DNA of 64,000 nucleotides from Entrophospora sp. SA101 (taxonomy: Eukaryota > Glomeromycota > Glomeromycetes > Entrophosporales > Entrophosporaceae), in contig CAUDNR010002458.1 in the NCBI GenBank assembly GCA_958430865.1, forward strand, positions 1,523 to 65,522. Reading direction: 5' to 3'. Positions 33,458 to 50,412 of this stretch are shown here, in pieces (the first letter of the stretch is position 1; the number at the start of each line of letters is the position of its first letter). The notes under the pieces were generated by a model that saw nothing but the letters and a program-made list of their open reading frames with translations, ran no database searches and was not told the origin of the DNA. Both the position numbers and the translations under genes were made by a program.

Positions 33458-36216
33458 TCACCATTCTTTTACTAATTCAAGCGCATTTTCTAAATTTAAA
33501 TTTGAATTAGGATTTGGTGTATTAATTTCTTCCTCATCTTCTTCCTCTATTTCTTCTTCTAAATCATCATCTGTTAAAATATCTGGTCCCTTTTCTAATC
33601 TTTTAACAAAAGAGTCAACATTATTAAACACACCCTTCTTATAAAACTCTTCACAATGTCCACATCTATTATGTAATTTATTATAGCAATTTGCATGGTA
33701 CCCATGTCCGCATATTAATATTATTCCTTCATCATTTTCAAAAGGTTTTTTGCAATGGTCACATAATTCAGGATTTGGTGGAAAAGAAGTATGATAACCA
33801 GCAGGAAGGGACCTTATATCTACGTGTGCATTTAAAGTGGGCAATTTATAAGTATTATTTTTAACCTTTTTTGCTATATTGTTATGCTTAATATTATTAT
33901 AAATTGAATGAAAGTATTCTAATAAAAAGAAACTTGTTTTTGTAGTCAGCTCTTCCAACATAGGTTCGCTATAAGGATAATGATGATATTTTTTAAATTG
34001 ATTTATGAATGTTTGATCATGAAGATCAAGAAGATACGCTTGATTAATTATTGCTTCAGGTGAATGTAAAGAAGTTGTATTATTCCTTATTTGGCTATGG
34101 ATGTTTTCTACATAGTAGTCATTAAAATTAACTAAATGTGATTCTATAACCCTACTAAATATATGGCCATTATCTTTCCAATAATAATAGTCGGACAAAA
34201 AGGCTAAAGGAGCTTTATTGTAATTTTTTCTTTTCCACCTTAAAGCCAAAGTCCAAATACGAAAGAGTGTTTCAAAGTATTCATTAAAAGAACCTGACCT
34301 GAACAAAATTGCATATATATCCAATGTAGCAGGTATTATATTATCTAACAAGTCTATCATTAATCTATATTCTAAATTTTTACATGTATTGGGAAATTTA
34401 TTCATAATAACATTCGCAATTTTTTTCCACCCTTTACTTGCAAGATCTAATAGGAGGTTAATCCTCCAAGGCTTTGGTTTTTTTGCTAGGATTTTTCTTG
34501 ACCCAAAAACGTAATGAAATAATTGATTAAAGAACTCCCAATGTATTATAATTATATATTCTCTTGAATTTAAAGATACATGTAGAGGACCAATCAATGG
34601 TACAAAATTTTTAATAATCTTATATTCATCGCAAACACTCTGACTTTGTTCTTGATTATTTATTTTTGTAATTGCCTTTCTTATAAACAGCTGTCCAGGC
34701 CAATCTGCTGATATAGCAATTATATTGTTCTTCAAATACTTTGAAATATTTTCGATTTTTATCAATGATAAAAGGACATCAACATAATCATTTAAAGAAT
34801 GCAGATTTTTTTGTTGTACATTGACAATACGAACTTCTTTCATGGATCTATCTTGATGTCTTTCTAAGATTAATGGATTATAAAAATGAATGGTGAGAGA
34901 CTCAATCCTATTTGATTCTTCTACATTTAAATTATTTGAAACCCATGTTGCTTTACGTGTGTTATAACTAATATCAAATATTCCTTTAAAGTCATTTAAT
35001 AAATGATAGTTTATTCTTTGAGCCTCAATATTATTAGAATTATGAATGTAGACTCCATTATAAATCGCAGGAACTGCTTGACATTGCTTTATCATTTTAG
35101 AAACTGATGTTGCCATATGGTGGGCTGTAGAAAGAGTGGTAGTATTTGGTCTTCTCCATCCATGAATGGAATGATAATCATCAATATTAAAGCAAAATAA
35201 TAAATGACTCTAAAAGGAATGTATATATTAATAATTTATTCTATTTATATTAAAATTTAAGAATAGAAACTGATATTACTTACATATTCACCAAAATTTT
35301 CATTTATTTTTTGTGGATGTTTTAAAGCAAGATCTTTTTTATAATTTTCAATTGTTTTATAACATGTTGTGATTCCCATATTTGCAAGTGTATCAATGGC
35401 TGTGCAACTTGCACCTGCTCCAACAAGGTAAATACCAAGATCAAGCTTTAAGGAATTGGTAAATTTGTTACGTAAACCTACTAACAAATAACAAAATACT
35501 ACAATAGATCTTTTTGCTGCTTCTTTATTGCTTTCTGTCCTTTTGTCTGGAATTATGGCATCAGTCATTTCTTCAAAAAAACCTTGGAGTCTTGGATCAC
35601 TTTGTTCAATCATGTCGGAAAATTTTGATGGATCTGACTCTATGCCCTTTTTAAATTTTCTTTGCTGTTTGTAAAGAACTTTACTCAACAGTTTTATTTT
35701 TGTTGCAAATGAATCATTTCCTGTTTCTATATCAATACCATCATCAATAATATTTGTGTCTAAGTTATCATCAACATCATTATTATTTTCAGCAACATAA
35801 TATGAATTTTCTTCAATTAGCAATTGCAAATTATTAATATGATCCATTATACTTTTAAAATCATCTTTGGATACAATAACATTATTCTCAATAGAATTTA
35901 TTTTAATTTTAGACCAATCTAAGTTATCTTTTTGTTTATTAGTTATAGCATTAATTGAAGATTCACCAACCAAACCACCTTCGGCCAATTTTTTATTATT
36001 TGTGTTTTTCTTATACTTCTCATGTCTGTCTGGCTCAACTATATTTAAATAATGTATCCTGTAGCATAATTGATCATCTTTTTTTAAAAATCCATATTCA
36101 TTATTTACATCTTTAAGTCTAATTTTATTAATAGTATAATCAGTTAACTTTCTGAATTCATTATTGGTGTTAGTACAGCCAGGTATAACACATGGACCAC
36201 AATTTTTTGGAGGCAT
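33458..36216 (-). CDS. 894-aa protein with N-terminal Cys cluster, possible RNase H-like core and C-terminal RING-like finger
   Basis: Two exons, 36216-35284 and 35209-33458, join in phase (GTAAGT donor). The N-terminus has CGPCVIPGC and, some 40 residues on, LCYRIHY, a likely zinc-binding module. An acidic linker follows. The central part has NIDDYHSIH (D321/D322), IISADWPGQLFIRKAI near D480, VPLIGPLHVSLN, and YYVENIHSQIR with E679. Such D...D...E spacing with an E-x2-H-S motif recalls transposase-derived RNase H folds. Residues 794-830 form a RING-H2-like finger: CDHC, then CGHGYHANC, then CGHC. The tail is acidic. The open frame is undamaged over 2.7 kb. A decayed relative at 50413-51194 shares NVDDYHSIH, ADWPDQFFIRKAI and GSLHV, so this is a multicopy family. 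It could be a transposon gene, a domesticated one, or an E3-ligase-like family; function unknown. Confidence 0.8.
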
Positions 36217-37054
36217 TTTTGATTTTAATGAATTTGTTCAATTTAGTTTTTAAGTTTAAGAGAATATTTGTATTTCTGATAAATAATTTAAGAGAATATT
36301 TGTATGTATTTCCAATAAATAATTTAAGAAAATATTTTTGAAAAAATCTTTCAGGTTGGAGTTTTCTCTATTTATATATTTTTAATTATTTATTCATTCA
36401 AGTTGACAAAGACCATATTAAAATGTTTCATTGACATGAATGAAGAAAGAAAACAGACATGAGTTTTGATACTAGTATATTTTTAAATCCTTTATTCCGT
36501 ACAAAAATGTTTCATTGACATGAATGAAGAAAAAAAATGGAAAAAGAATGTGAGTTTTGATACCAGCAAATTTTTAAATCCTTTATTCCATACAAAAATG
36601 TTTCATTGACATGAATGAAGAAAGAAAACAGAAAAGGAACGCGAGTTTTGATACCAGTATATTTTTAAATCTTTTATTCCATACAAAAATGTTTCATTGA
36701 AATGAATGAAAAAAGAATACAGGTTTTGGTTATCAACATTGAATTCTTTATTCCGTACAAAAAAAACAGGAGTTTTGATTATCAGCATTGCATATTTTTA
36801 ATTTAACAAAAAGACAAGGTGATTTTGTAAACTATAAACCTCTAATTTTTTTAAAAATTTTAATTATGAAAAAGAGTCAAATTGACAAAGAAAAAAAATA
36901 ACTTTGGTTATGTCTGTCTGTGTATTATTATTTTCTTTATTCAATACAACGAAACGTATGTAACACATAATAAAATGTTGATTGTGATACAATGTGATAA
37001 TTGCGAATGTCGATCAATATCAAACTTCTACTATGCTAAACTGAACCAAACCGT
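36217..37054. repeat. Upstream region with an 83-93-bp minisatellite
   Basis: Units begin at about 36424, 36507, 36600 and 36690, each opening TGTTTCATTGACATGAATGA and ending CTTTATTCCGTACAAAAA (last copy diverged). A smaller repeat of AATTTAAGAGAATATTTGTA lies at 36254-36345. Together they occupy the 5' flank of the 894-aa gene. Confidence 0.85.
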
Positions 37055-37129
37055 TCCCATCCCATCCCATCCCATCTCAATCCCATCCAACCCATATCCC
37101 AACCCATGTCCCATATCCCATATCCCATT
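37055..37129. repeat. C-rich end tract of the hAT element
   Basis: A run of CCCAT/CCCATAT units that is the inverted counterpart of the G-rich tract at 40050-40136. The two bracket the hAT transposase remnant and look like its long, repetitive inverted ends. Confidence 0.6.
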
Positions 37130-37252
37130 GATAGAATTAACAAAATATGTGTATATTTATTAATAAAAAATTTTGTCATTTATAAAAATTATTAAAACCA
37201 TAAAAACAATTCAAAAGAGAAATAATTCTGTAATTACAACAGAAAACAATCA

Positions 37253-39748
37253 TTAATCAAAATTATGATTATCTAACAATTCATCAATGTCAAAATTTGT
37301 ATCTCCATGATCAATATCATTTTCTTCATAAATTTCATTTGATAAAATATTATTATTAGACAATAAACTTGAATTCAAATCAATGCTTTCAGTAATAATT
37401 AAATGGCCATCATTAACACCATCCAAATTTATAACCTCTTCATCACAATTATCATCAAGGTGACTAACATCTTCAAGATTATCATCTTGTCCAAAAAGAT
37501 CATTTCCATTGGTAATTGATAAAGCAATTCGGTTAAATGTTTCAACTGAAATTTCTTCATTTAAGTATTTCAACTCATCTTTTGCATTTGTTACAAGATA
37601 AGAATGAATTTGTGCTATTGATTGCAACCTTTCAATGTTAATTCTGTTGTAAAAAAAAATTATATTTCAATGTTTTGCATTTAAAAGCTATAATAAATAT
37701 AAATATATTAAATTCTTCTTTTTCCTAAGTACCATCCCAATACAGAAAATACTCTTTCACATGCCCCATTATGAGGAACTATGGAATGTAATTTTAAAGC
37801 AAGTGCAATCCTCATTTTTTTTAAGTTCTAAAGAGGTCCACCAATTTATAGGAGTATTAATACCATCTAAATAAATTTCATTGAATGGTTCTTCAAAATT
37901 TCTATATAGACTTAACTGTACTAACAAAAGATCAGAGCTTGTTTTACCACCACCTTGATTTTTCCAAATACTAAGTGCAGTTTTTGATACATTTCTGAAA
38001 AAAAAAAGATGAGTTATAAATATCATTAAAAGAAAAAATTTGAAAATAAAAAAATTGTTATACATACCACAATACTTAGGGTTTAAGAAAAATGCTAACA
38101 TATAAATATCAATATCAAATTCACTTCACCTTTTATTAAATATTGCAATACATGAATGTTTAAGATCTGCATTTTGAATAGGAATTTTTGATATTTCACT
38201 TGCTAATTTTATCAATTCTAAAAAACAATCAGATAAAGTAGTTGTTGAAAATTCAAGATCCTTTGTTGCACATTTTGCTGGACCAATTATTACTTTTAAT
38301 TGTTCAACATCATGCCAAAATTCACGATTTTGAAGGATAACCTTTGATGGCATTTGCATTTACAAAGATTTCAGTTGTTCTTCAACCACCTTTAATTATG
38401 AGTGTTAGATCATTTTATAATTTATAAAAAAATAAAAGATAAATTTAAATACTTGCAAATTTAATATTTCACAAACATCCCAAGATGTGCTCCAACGAGT
38501 CTTCACTGATGATTTTAAATTCCCACCAAATACTAATGAATTGATTATTTCTTCACGTAATGCAGCTCCAGTACAATGTGATTTATGAAAAAAGGAAACA
38601 ATCTTTTGACATTTTTTTAAAGTTTTTTTAGCCCAATCTAATGATGTAATATCTTTTGTAACAAGATTTATATGATGAGCAATACATCTTACTGGCAAAA
38701 TATGTTTATAATTAGATACAATCCTTCTTTTTGCTGCTATCATTGCTGATTCAGCATCAGAAACAATTGCAGCGATTTTTTCTTTTCCAATATTATCAAT
38801 TATTCTTAACAATTGTTCTTCGTTGAATTGAGCTGTATGCCTGTCACTTGAAAAATCATTAATTGAGTATATAAATTGGTGACGAGCTGGAGTAATAATT
38901 ACAAAAGCATATATACTTTGACCAAGAGGACTTGTCCAAGAATCAATACCTTTCAAGAATGATCAAATAATTTTTATTATTACATAAATAATTAATAATT
39001 AAAATTTACATTAATAAATTTTACTAAAAATAATTTACATTAATTAATGATTAAATTTACATTAATGAATTTTACTTAAAATAATTACATTAATTACCTA
39101 AAGTTAAATTTTTGGAATCTCGCACCTCTTTTTCTATCTTTAAGGTTATGTTGGCAATCTCAGAATCTAACAGATGATTAGACAAGGTGGTATGTTTTGG
39201 AGGTTCATAACCACTGCATAAAGTTTTTTTAAATCTGCAACACTAAAGGGGATCCCACAACACACAAAAAAACAAACCATTGCTTGATTTGCTCTTGAAA
39301 TTTTTGGTGCATCTATTCTATCACTGTCAAAATAAGAACAAAGATCCATATTATTTCCAATATTTCCACTTTGCCTTTTATTTGCAGAGTATGTATTATC
39401 ATCTGATTTAATTGATCTTAAATATTTTAATTTTACTTCTTTACTAACTAATGGGCATTTCAGAGCCAAATGCCCTTTCAATTCAGAAGGTTTACCATGT
39501 TTCCATGACTTAAAGCAAAATTTACATTGTGCTGACAGGTGAGAGTCATGTGGAATTTCTATTGCATTAAAATAATTCCATACTGGATCTCTAGCTTTAC
39601 CTCCTTGTCTGGAATTTCCAGTACTTGTATTAATTTCATAAATTGATAAATTGTCTGTTTCATCATCCTATTTATCAAACATGATTTAGTAATAAATTTT
39701 CTATAAAAACAAACAATTATTTTTTAAAAAAAAAAATTAATTCACCAT
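37253..39748 (-). pseudogene. hAT-family transposase (BED finger, DUF659-like, dimerisation domain), decayed
   Basis: Reading leftward, a BED-type zinc finger (DPVWNYFN, CKFCFKSWKHGKPSELKGHL) lies at 39600-39460. A DUF659-like core follows (IDSWTSPLGQSIYAFVI, IVSDAESAMIAAKRRI, LPVRCIAHHINLV) at 38956-38405. The middle segment is NREFWHDVEQLKVIIGP. The hAT C-terminal dimerisation region reads PHNGACERVFSVLGW in a shifted frame near 37750, ending in an acidic tail (37627-37253). Breaks include a 7-A run near 39225 that loses the frame before the DUF659 part. A TAA lies near 38363, a TGA stands where Trp is expected near 38127, and an A-run frameshift occurs near 37825. A tiny first exon (ATG at 39748) is proposed but uncertain. 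The element probably depends on other copies for mobility. Confidence 0.8.
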
Positions 39749-40049
39749 TGTAAAGAATTGTGAAGAATTCAAAAATGAATTAAACAAACAAATACTTTAT
39801 TTAATTGTGGTAAAAATATGTCATTCTTTATTCTTTTTAAAATAATTTATAATACAAACAATCTCATCTGAATACTACTAAACATAATTAGCAAAAATAC
39901 TTAATAAAATTAATTTGTTCGCCATTAATGTTTAGTTATTTTCTTTATTTGTACATTGTACTCGTGATGAAAATGTAAATTGTTACAACCATCTTCAATT
40001 CGAATTATTATTTAATTTTATGACAAAAATATGATTGGTTAATTTGAGA

Positions 40050-40205
40050 TGGGATATGGGGTATGGGATATGGAGTATGGGTTGGGATATGGGATATGGG
40101 TTGGGATATGGGTTGGGGATTGGGTGGGGATTTTACTAACCTCAAAGCCCCACCCACCCATACCCAATGGGATTGGGTATTGTCCCATATCCCTTAGTAT
40201 GGGCG
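40050..40205. repeat. G-rich end tract of the hAT element, quadruplex-like, with adjoining hairpin
   Basis: A plus-strand run of GGGATAT/GGGTT units with more than ten GGG runs at 40050-40136, inverted relative to 37055-37129. A short palindromic section follows (CCCAATGGGATTGGG, then CCCATATCCC) to 40205. It is highly unusual against the A+T-rich background. An open frame through it is an artefact of the repeat. Confidence 0.7.
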
Positions 40206-41547
40206 GCAAGTATACTCAGAATTGTAAGTTATGCTCAAAAATGCAATAAAATTTGTATCAAGTGACCTTTTTTAATGGTGATACAAATTAAAAAAAATTT
40301 TTCATTTAAATATTTATGTATTAATATATATATATAATGTTATAACGTTGCTAAAAAAAAATTTCCTTCTTCATGTGAAGAAGCCAATGATCCTGCAGAG
40401 AGCATTCTTTGAGAGCTTTGCCCTCAAAGAATTTTTGGACACCACGCATTTTCCATATTAAATAGATTAATTGTCATCTCTCATCTTTCCTTTTTTCTGA
40501 TATAACTAGTGTATTATTGTTACATGCTTATACTATCTAATAATCTAATAAACCATATTTACATATCTTTATTTACATTGTAAAAATCAAATCACAGGTA
40601 CCATTGCAATTTTTTGGTCTATTTATATGTTTTGTAGTAATTTATTAGACTACTCAATAAATGCACCATTTGGCCACGAAATAGTCTATTTTATGAAAAA
40701 TTACATCATTGTGCAAAAGGATGCTAGGATGTTTCGCATCCAACTATTCAAAAGAATAATTCATCTTTGTTATTGCTAAATTTAGAAATGATTATCAAGC
40801 CTAGTCTAAATTTAGTAAAGATATTAGCAGCATTTCATCGCGAACATTGTAAACTTGTGCAACTTTGAGCCCTTCTAACTGCGTAATGCTGTGACATATC
40901 AACAAAATGAAATCGCAACTTTGTAGAGAAAGGTCTTAGCTTCAAAATTACGGCTTATTTTTTTGGTGTTACATTTTCATTTTTGGAGTTAGAGAAGGAT
41001 CTACAAGGCCAATAAAAAGTTGTGGGACTAGGTGTCTCGCACTATACAAATTTAGAATGCATTCGCAGAAAAAGACCAACGTGTAACGTATCATCGCAGC
41101 GTCCCTGCATTTTATAAATTATAATTTTTTAAAAAAAATTGAGTAATGATTCGTGGCCATGATTTGAAATTTAATTAAGCCGAGGTCATGATCCAGCTGT
41201 TTTTACCAGCTGAAGTTTTAAAATTTTTGTCTATTTGAAAATGTCAATATTAGATGATTTAAGATTGATTCAGCAATGTCCATACAGAATGTAAAATATT
41301 CGTCCTTTACACAGCACAATTTTCAAAAAACATTGGAAAATTAAATATTTGATGTACACGAATGGATAGAAAAAATGGTGCCAAATTTTAATCTTACTTA
41401 ATCAAAATTTTTATGTTTGTTGTACTCTTTTTTTGTTTTTTCTTTTTACAATTTAAAAAAGTTTTTTAATTCATTCATTGAAGAATCTTTGTAATACGAA
41501 TTTCCTAAAAAAGAATTTACAATATACCCCAGGCTTTATTATTATAT
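40206..41547. other. Gene-less region
   Basis: No supportable coding sequence. A hairpin with arms ATTCTTTGAG/CTCAAAGAAT lies at about 40405-40432. The remainder has ordinary intergenic composition. Confidence 0.5.
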
Positions 41548-43800
41548 TTATCAGGTAGGTCCTATGTAATCACTGCCAGAAATAAACAAACTTATTTTTG
41601 CAACTTTATATTATAATCATGTGATACAATCAGTTTATCGTTTAATAATAAGAAATATATTTGAATTAAAGAAAAAAAAATTTTTCTGCCAGTAATATGT
41701 CGGACCATCTAATAATTCATTCATCAGGTATATAGGTATCGGATACCTATAGGCAATATCCTTTTTTTCACGTGCCCGAAGGACACGTGAAAAACATATT
41801 GACCTACAGATCAGGTCGATACCTACCTGATAACAAGAACTATTCCGGGACCCTAGTAGAAGTGGAAAAATTATATTAGATAGAATCATTTTAACCATAT
41901 TTAGTATCTCATTTAATGAATAGACCAGACCAAAATTTGTTGGTCTCAATGGACCCGGTTTATATTTGATGATCCTACTATAATTGATGGATGAAGTTGC
42001 TGCGATGTGAATGAACTTTGCAATACTCGTTCAAAAAAAATTAGATCTGGTACACTGTGGACAAATTTTGCCGTCACATTATGATTTGATATAACCATTT
42101 CTGTACTATTTACTAAGAAACAAAAAAAAATTTTTTATATTTGAAAATCATTGGCAGAATTTTCTTGAAAATATTTGGAGTTTTTCGGGAGATTCATGAT
42201 ATTTTACTGCAGTGACATCAGTTACAACGTACCCGTTAATGTGATGCATAAAGATTACAAGATTGAAATCTGCTTGCTACAATCATAGGGCTCGTACAAG
42301 AACATTGCAGGCTGTGGCTTTTCTGTGATTGGCCATATTACTTGCAGAGTGAAATTGTTTATAAAAATTCTATAAACCCAAATCAGGTAGCTTTTCTTGG
42401 AAAAAAAATTTTTCTACAAGGAGAAAAGAATATTAATTATTATTAATATTATTATTATATTGTATATTCAAAGCCTTTAACAAAGCGATCAAGTGATGAT
42501 TTAATAAACATTATTGGGGCACTTTGTGTAACTAGTTATTATCTTTGCGCAATCAATGCCCCAGGTTAGAGAGAATTTGTTATCCATCAAAAAAATTTTT
42601 TGCCTAAAACATATTAACAATGAATGTAACAATGAAATTAAACTTTAAAAATTTTTACAAAATTTATTATGATTTATATTGAAAAAAACTTTCAATAATA
42701 AATGAATCATCATCATCATCTTATTAATTTACATTGTCAAAAAATCGTAAAGAACCACGGGCCAACATAAATTACTGAATGTGATTAATCAAGATGAAGT
42801 AATCAAAGATGATAGAAACGAATTAATAAAAGAATTGAAGTTTATTGTGCATTGATAATTTACAACATAACACAACATATATCTATCTATCTCGATATTT
42901 ACGAAACTGCGAGTCTTATTGAATGATCATTTAAGGAAAAAAGGATGCGGGTGTTTATTTGTTTTAATTTTTCCTTTTAAAGATCAAAGGCTCTCAACAA
43001 AAAAAAAACGTGAGAATTCTAATTTATTTATATATATTGAACTATGAAGAAACATCTTTGAGAATATGAACAGAAAAAAGTTTTCTTCTCCAAATATCGA
43101 ATTGATAAGTTAAGGAATTCTTTAAAATGAATTAAGGTAATGATAATAATGATGATAATAATTAGTTGCAATGTTTTATTACTAATTATTATTATTTTTT
43201 TCTTACCAAAGAACGTTAATAATATACATACGTATTTAAGTATGTATGCAAGGTAAATAAATATTCACATCTATGAAATTATCATCTTTGTTATCATTAT
43301 TATAATAAAATAAAATGAAATAAAATAAAGTAAAATAAAATAAAACATATTTCAACGGGTACAATTATAATTTTTATCGAAGTTGTTAATTTAATCACGT
43401 AAATTCTATAAAGTCCAGATTTAATTATTGTAATTTTTTTAAAAAAAAAATCATTAAAAATTATCTATAATCTATTTTTTTAGGTAAATCTTGGGTACGA
43501 CAAATAAATAATCAATATATATATTATTATCTTTTTTCTCATTAAGATTATTATTATAGGATAGATTTCTTTATTTTTTTTTTTTCGTATCATTATTATG
43601 TTTTTATTATATATTTTTCTTGATAAAATTTTAATCAAAATTCGTTGATTATATTGTGCACAAACAAATTTTTCGTCGTCGATTTTTCGTCAATATTTTA
43701 TATGCGCGTAGAGAGATTGAAAAAAAAAATTTATGATTTTTTATTTTTATTTTTTTTTGATTCATTTATAAATATTTTTTTTTCCTGATTCTTTTTTATT

Positions 43801-47618
<3,818 letters not shown>

Positions 47619-50151
47619 CGGTCTTGAACAAGGTAACCATATTTTTTGTATATTATTGTAAAAAAGTTTTTTTTTATGTTTGATAATGTTTTTTTATAGC
47701 TGTTTATTTCTCAACACATTAAGAAATTTTATGATTAACTTTAACCATTTATTTAATATAATAATGGTTACTAAATTCAGAATTTCTCAATTTTTATTAT
47801 TATTTTAATTTTATTTAATTTATTTTTTTTTTTTTTTGCAAAACTAACAACTTTTCTCGTTCCCGAAAACTTTATTAGAAAGATATAAAAGTAAATAAAA
47901 AATTTTTATTTCATGTTTCTATACCAATCACTTTACTCAATCATACCTATAATGTTTAAATAGTCATTTATGAATTAAGAGTTTTTTAAAGGTACATAAT
48001 TTTTGTCACGAGTTTAGATCAATAATCGCCACTACCGTTTTTTTTTAAAAAGCTTTTAATTCGTGGCCCGCCGATTGATGATGGAAATTCATTAATAAAA
48101 ACCGAGAGGATCATCATTAATGTAATTAATAAATGTATTGTGTGACAAAAAGTTACATATTTATTATAAAAGTTTTGTAGAAATTATATCTTTGGAGAGG
48201 TTTTTTTTCATTATATTAAAATAAATAGTTTACTTCGGAGAAGCTACGGATTCCGGCATAAAACCTATATTAATATTAATATTAATATGTTATTAATGTT
48301 AATATAATTTTTTTTAATTTAATGTATAGTTCGAAATTTTTTTCTATACATTACTATTAGTAATGTTTTCAAATTAAAGTGTTTTCAATGACATTCATTA
48401 TTATGAACCCTAAATATAAGTTTCCTATAGTTACTTGACAATAAAATATCTTAATAAAATTCATAAGTTCTTTGATTTATAGCTTGTTTTTGGTGTTCTG
48501 GCTTTACAGCAGTATAATGTTGAATAGATTCTACTTTAGGAAATATTTCACCATTTTTATTAATTCTGCATGCATATTCCATATCCAGTGTGTGTGTTTA
48601 CATTAAAGGTAGCTAGCTAGCAGAAAATTCGTGCAACAAAATTTGAAAAAAGAAATTATTGAAACAAAATATACTTTTATTTATTATATTAGAATAATTC
48701 CATCTTTTATTAATAAATCATTGATGTTTTTGAGTATAATTCTATTTTTATTGATAACCAAAAACAAGGCTTAGCTGTTTAATCATTTCCTTGTGTGTGA
48801 ATTCCTTCATATACTAAATATTCATGATGGTCATGATTATTATTCAATACATTTGATATTACCATTGACATAACAAAAAATTGTATCACACAAGTAATGA
48901 TAATACCAAGATCATGCATAAATGAAAATTTTAATAATGCATGTTTACCCAGATCTTTGGGATTAACAAAATAAATTTTTTTTCCTGATTATCAATTATG
49001 GTTCCTTATGAATAATAAATCTGATGTTAATCATGTCAGATTTAAATTAAGAATTTCCTATCTCAAACATTCAGTTTACCATGAAATTTTTACGGGTGAA
49101 GTTTCCCCATGTTTGGAGGCTTTGGCTTTCCCTTATTTTCCTCTCAGACCAGGCTTGGCTGTTACCATATACTTATAATGATTGAGTCATGTGATTTTAT
49201 AATCCAGCGACATAAAGAATATCATTGCTATTTTGGGATTCGAGATTTGGCATTTTAATGTCACTATACTTTCTAAAATTGGAATAATTTTGACCACTGG
49301 AATCACCAACCAATTTGGGCTGCATGTATATTGTTGAGACATTTTCAAGGTTTTAATCATGGAAAATTTTAATTGTAAGAATTTGATAAAAGAAAATTTG
49401 AACAGATTTTTTGGAATTGTTTGTGTTATCTTGTTTTTTTATTATTCTTTTAATTATTTGGAAGTTTGGATCAAATGTTCTTTAATTAAACAATTTTAAT
49501 ACAGTTGCTCACTTTACATTTTTTATTTTTATATCATGTGAATTCACTATAATGCAATTGGTACTTACTATTTATTCATTGTACATTTAGTATTAACTGT
49601 AGGTTTATATTATCATTATCATTATCACTATCATAAGGATTATAGTTGGTGGAAAATTTAAACCATGTTTACCTAGTACAATAATGAAATATAAGGATTG
49701 AAATATTTATATCAAAAACATCTGTGTAACCAATGTTGGTTTGATAATTACACAGAACAATTTAATCTCAGACTCCTTTTTGCTGGTGGAGATCCCAATT
49801 GTCATTTATAGAATTTTCAGTGGATGTACAATTACTGATAATTTTGAAAAATTACCAGGATATGGAATTTTTTACATGAATTTAGTTTCATCAACCTATC
49901 CAAACTTGCTAACATCCTAAAGGTTCAGAACAACATAAATTCATCAGCTTCAAATAAGATGTAATTTATCCATTTTCTAGAATGACCATTTTTTTTGTTA
50001 CTTTACAAAAATACTAACCCTTTAACCATCAATATTGACTTACTTGAAATTTTCCAAATTTTAGGTAACCTATCTATGTAGTTTCCAATAACAATATCAA
50101 CATAACCAGGACCTAATAAGTTGCAAAAAGCAGATGTCAAAACAAAAGACT
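47619..50151. other. Non-coding part of copy A downstream of PRP43
   Basis: About 2.5 kb without a supportable gene. It includes a short nested repeat ATTAATATTAATATTAATAT near 48269-48288 and a TTATCATTATCATTATCACT run near 49610-49630. Identical in copy B (58863-61395). Confidence 0.5.
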
Positions 50152-50159
50152 CTCAGGGA

Positions 50160-50363
50160 TAAAGTTGCTTGCTGGAACCTTTTAATGACTGCTGAAACTC
50201 TGCTGAAATTCTAATAAACAATTAGTGTGTAACCTGCTGAAACTCTGCTAATTGTTGAAATCCCTAAATGCAAAACTCTGCTGAAACTCTAACAAAAAAT
50301 TAGTGTGTTACCTGCCAAAACTCTGCCAATTGATTTCCAGAGGAGTTTTGGCAAGCAACCATA
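50160..50363. mobile_element. 204-bp MITE with 8-bp target duplication (copy A)
   Basis: The termini TAAAGTTGCTTGCTGG and CCAAAACTC-side GGCAAGCAACCATA are imperfect inverted repeats. CTCAGGGA is duplicated at 50152-50159 and 50364-50371. The interior consists of repeats of CTGCTGAAACTCTGC and AATTAGTGTGT. The 8-bp duplication suggests a hAT-mobilised element. It lies 49 bp inside the right edge of the large duplication. Confidence 0.8.
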
Positions 50364-50412
50364 CTCAGGGAAAGCCAAAAATCAGTGATCAATATCAAAG
50401 ATGAAACACAAT

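Noticed and set aside
40049..40249. 66-codon Gly/Trp/Tyr-rich frame
   Set aside because: Translation of the GGGATAT array; no independent coding evidence.
41635..41949. 104-codon minus-strand frame, repeated at 53476-53790
   Set aside because: Covers hairpins and a MITE-like relic; no domain, and identity between copies only reflects the duplication.
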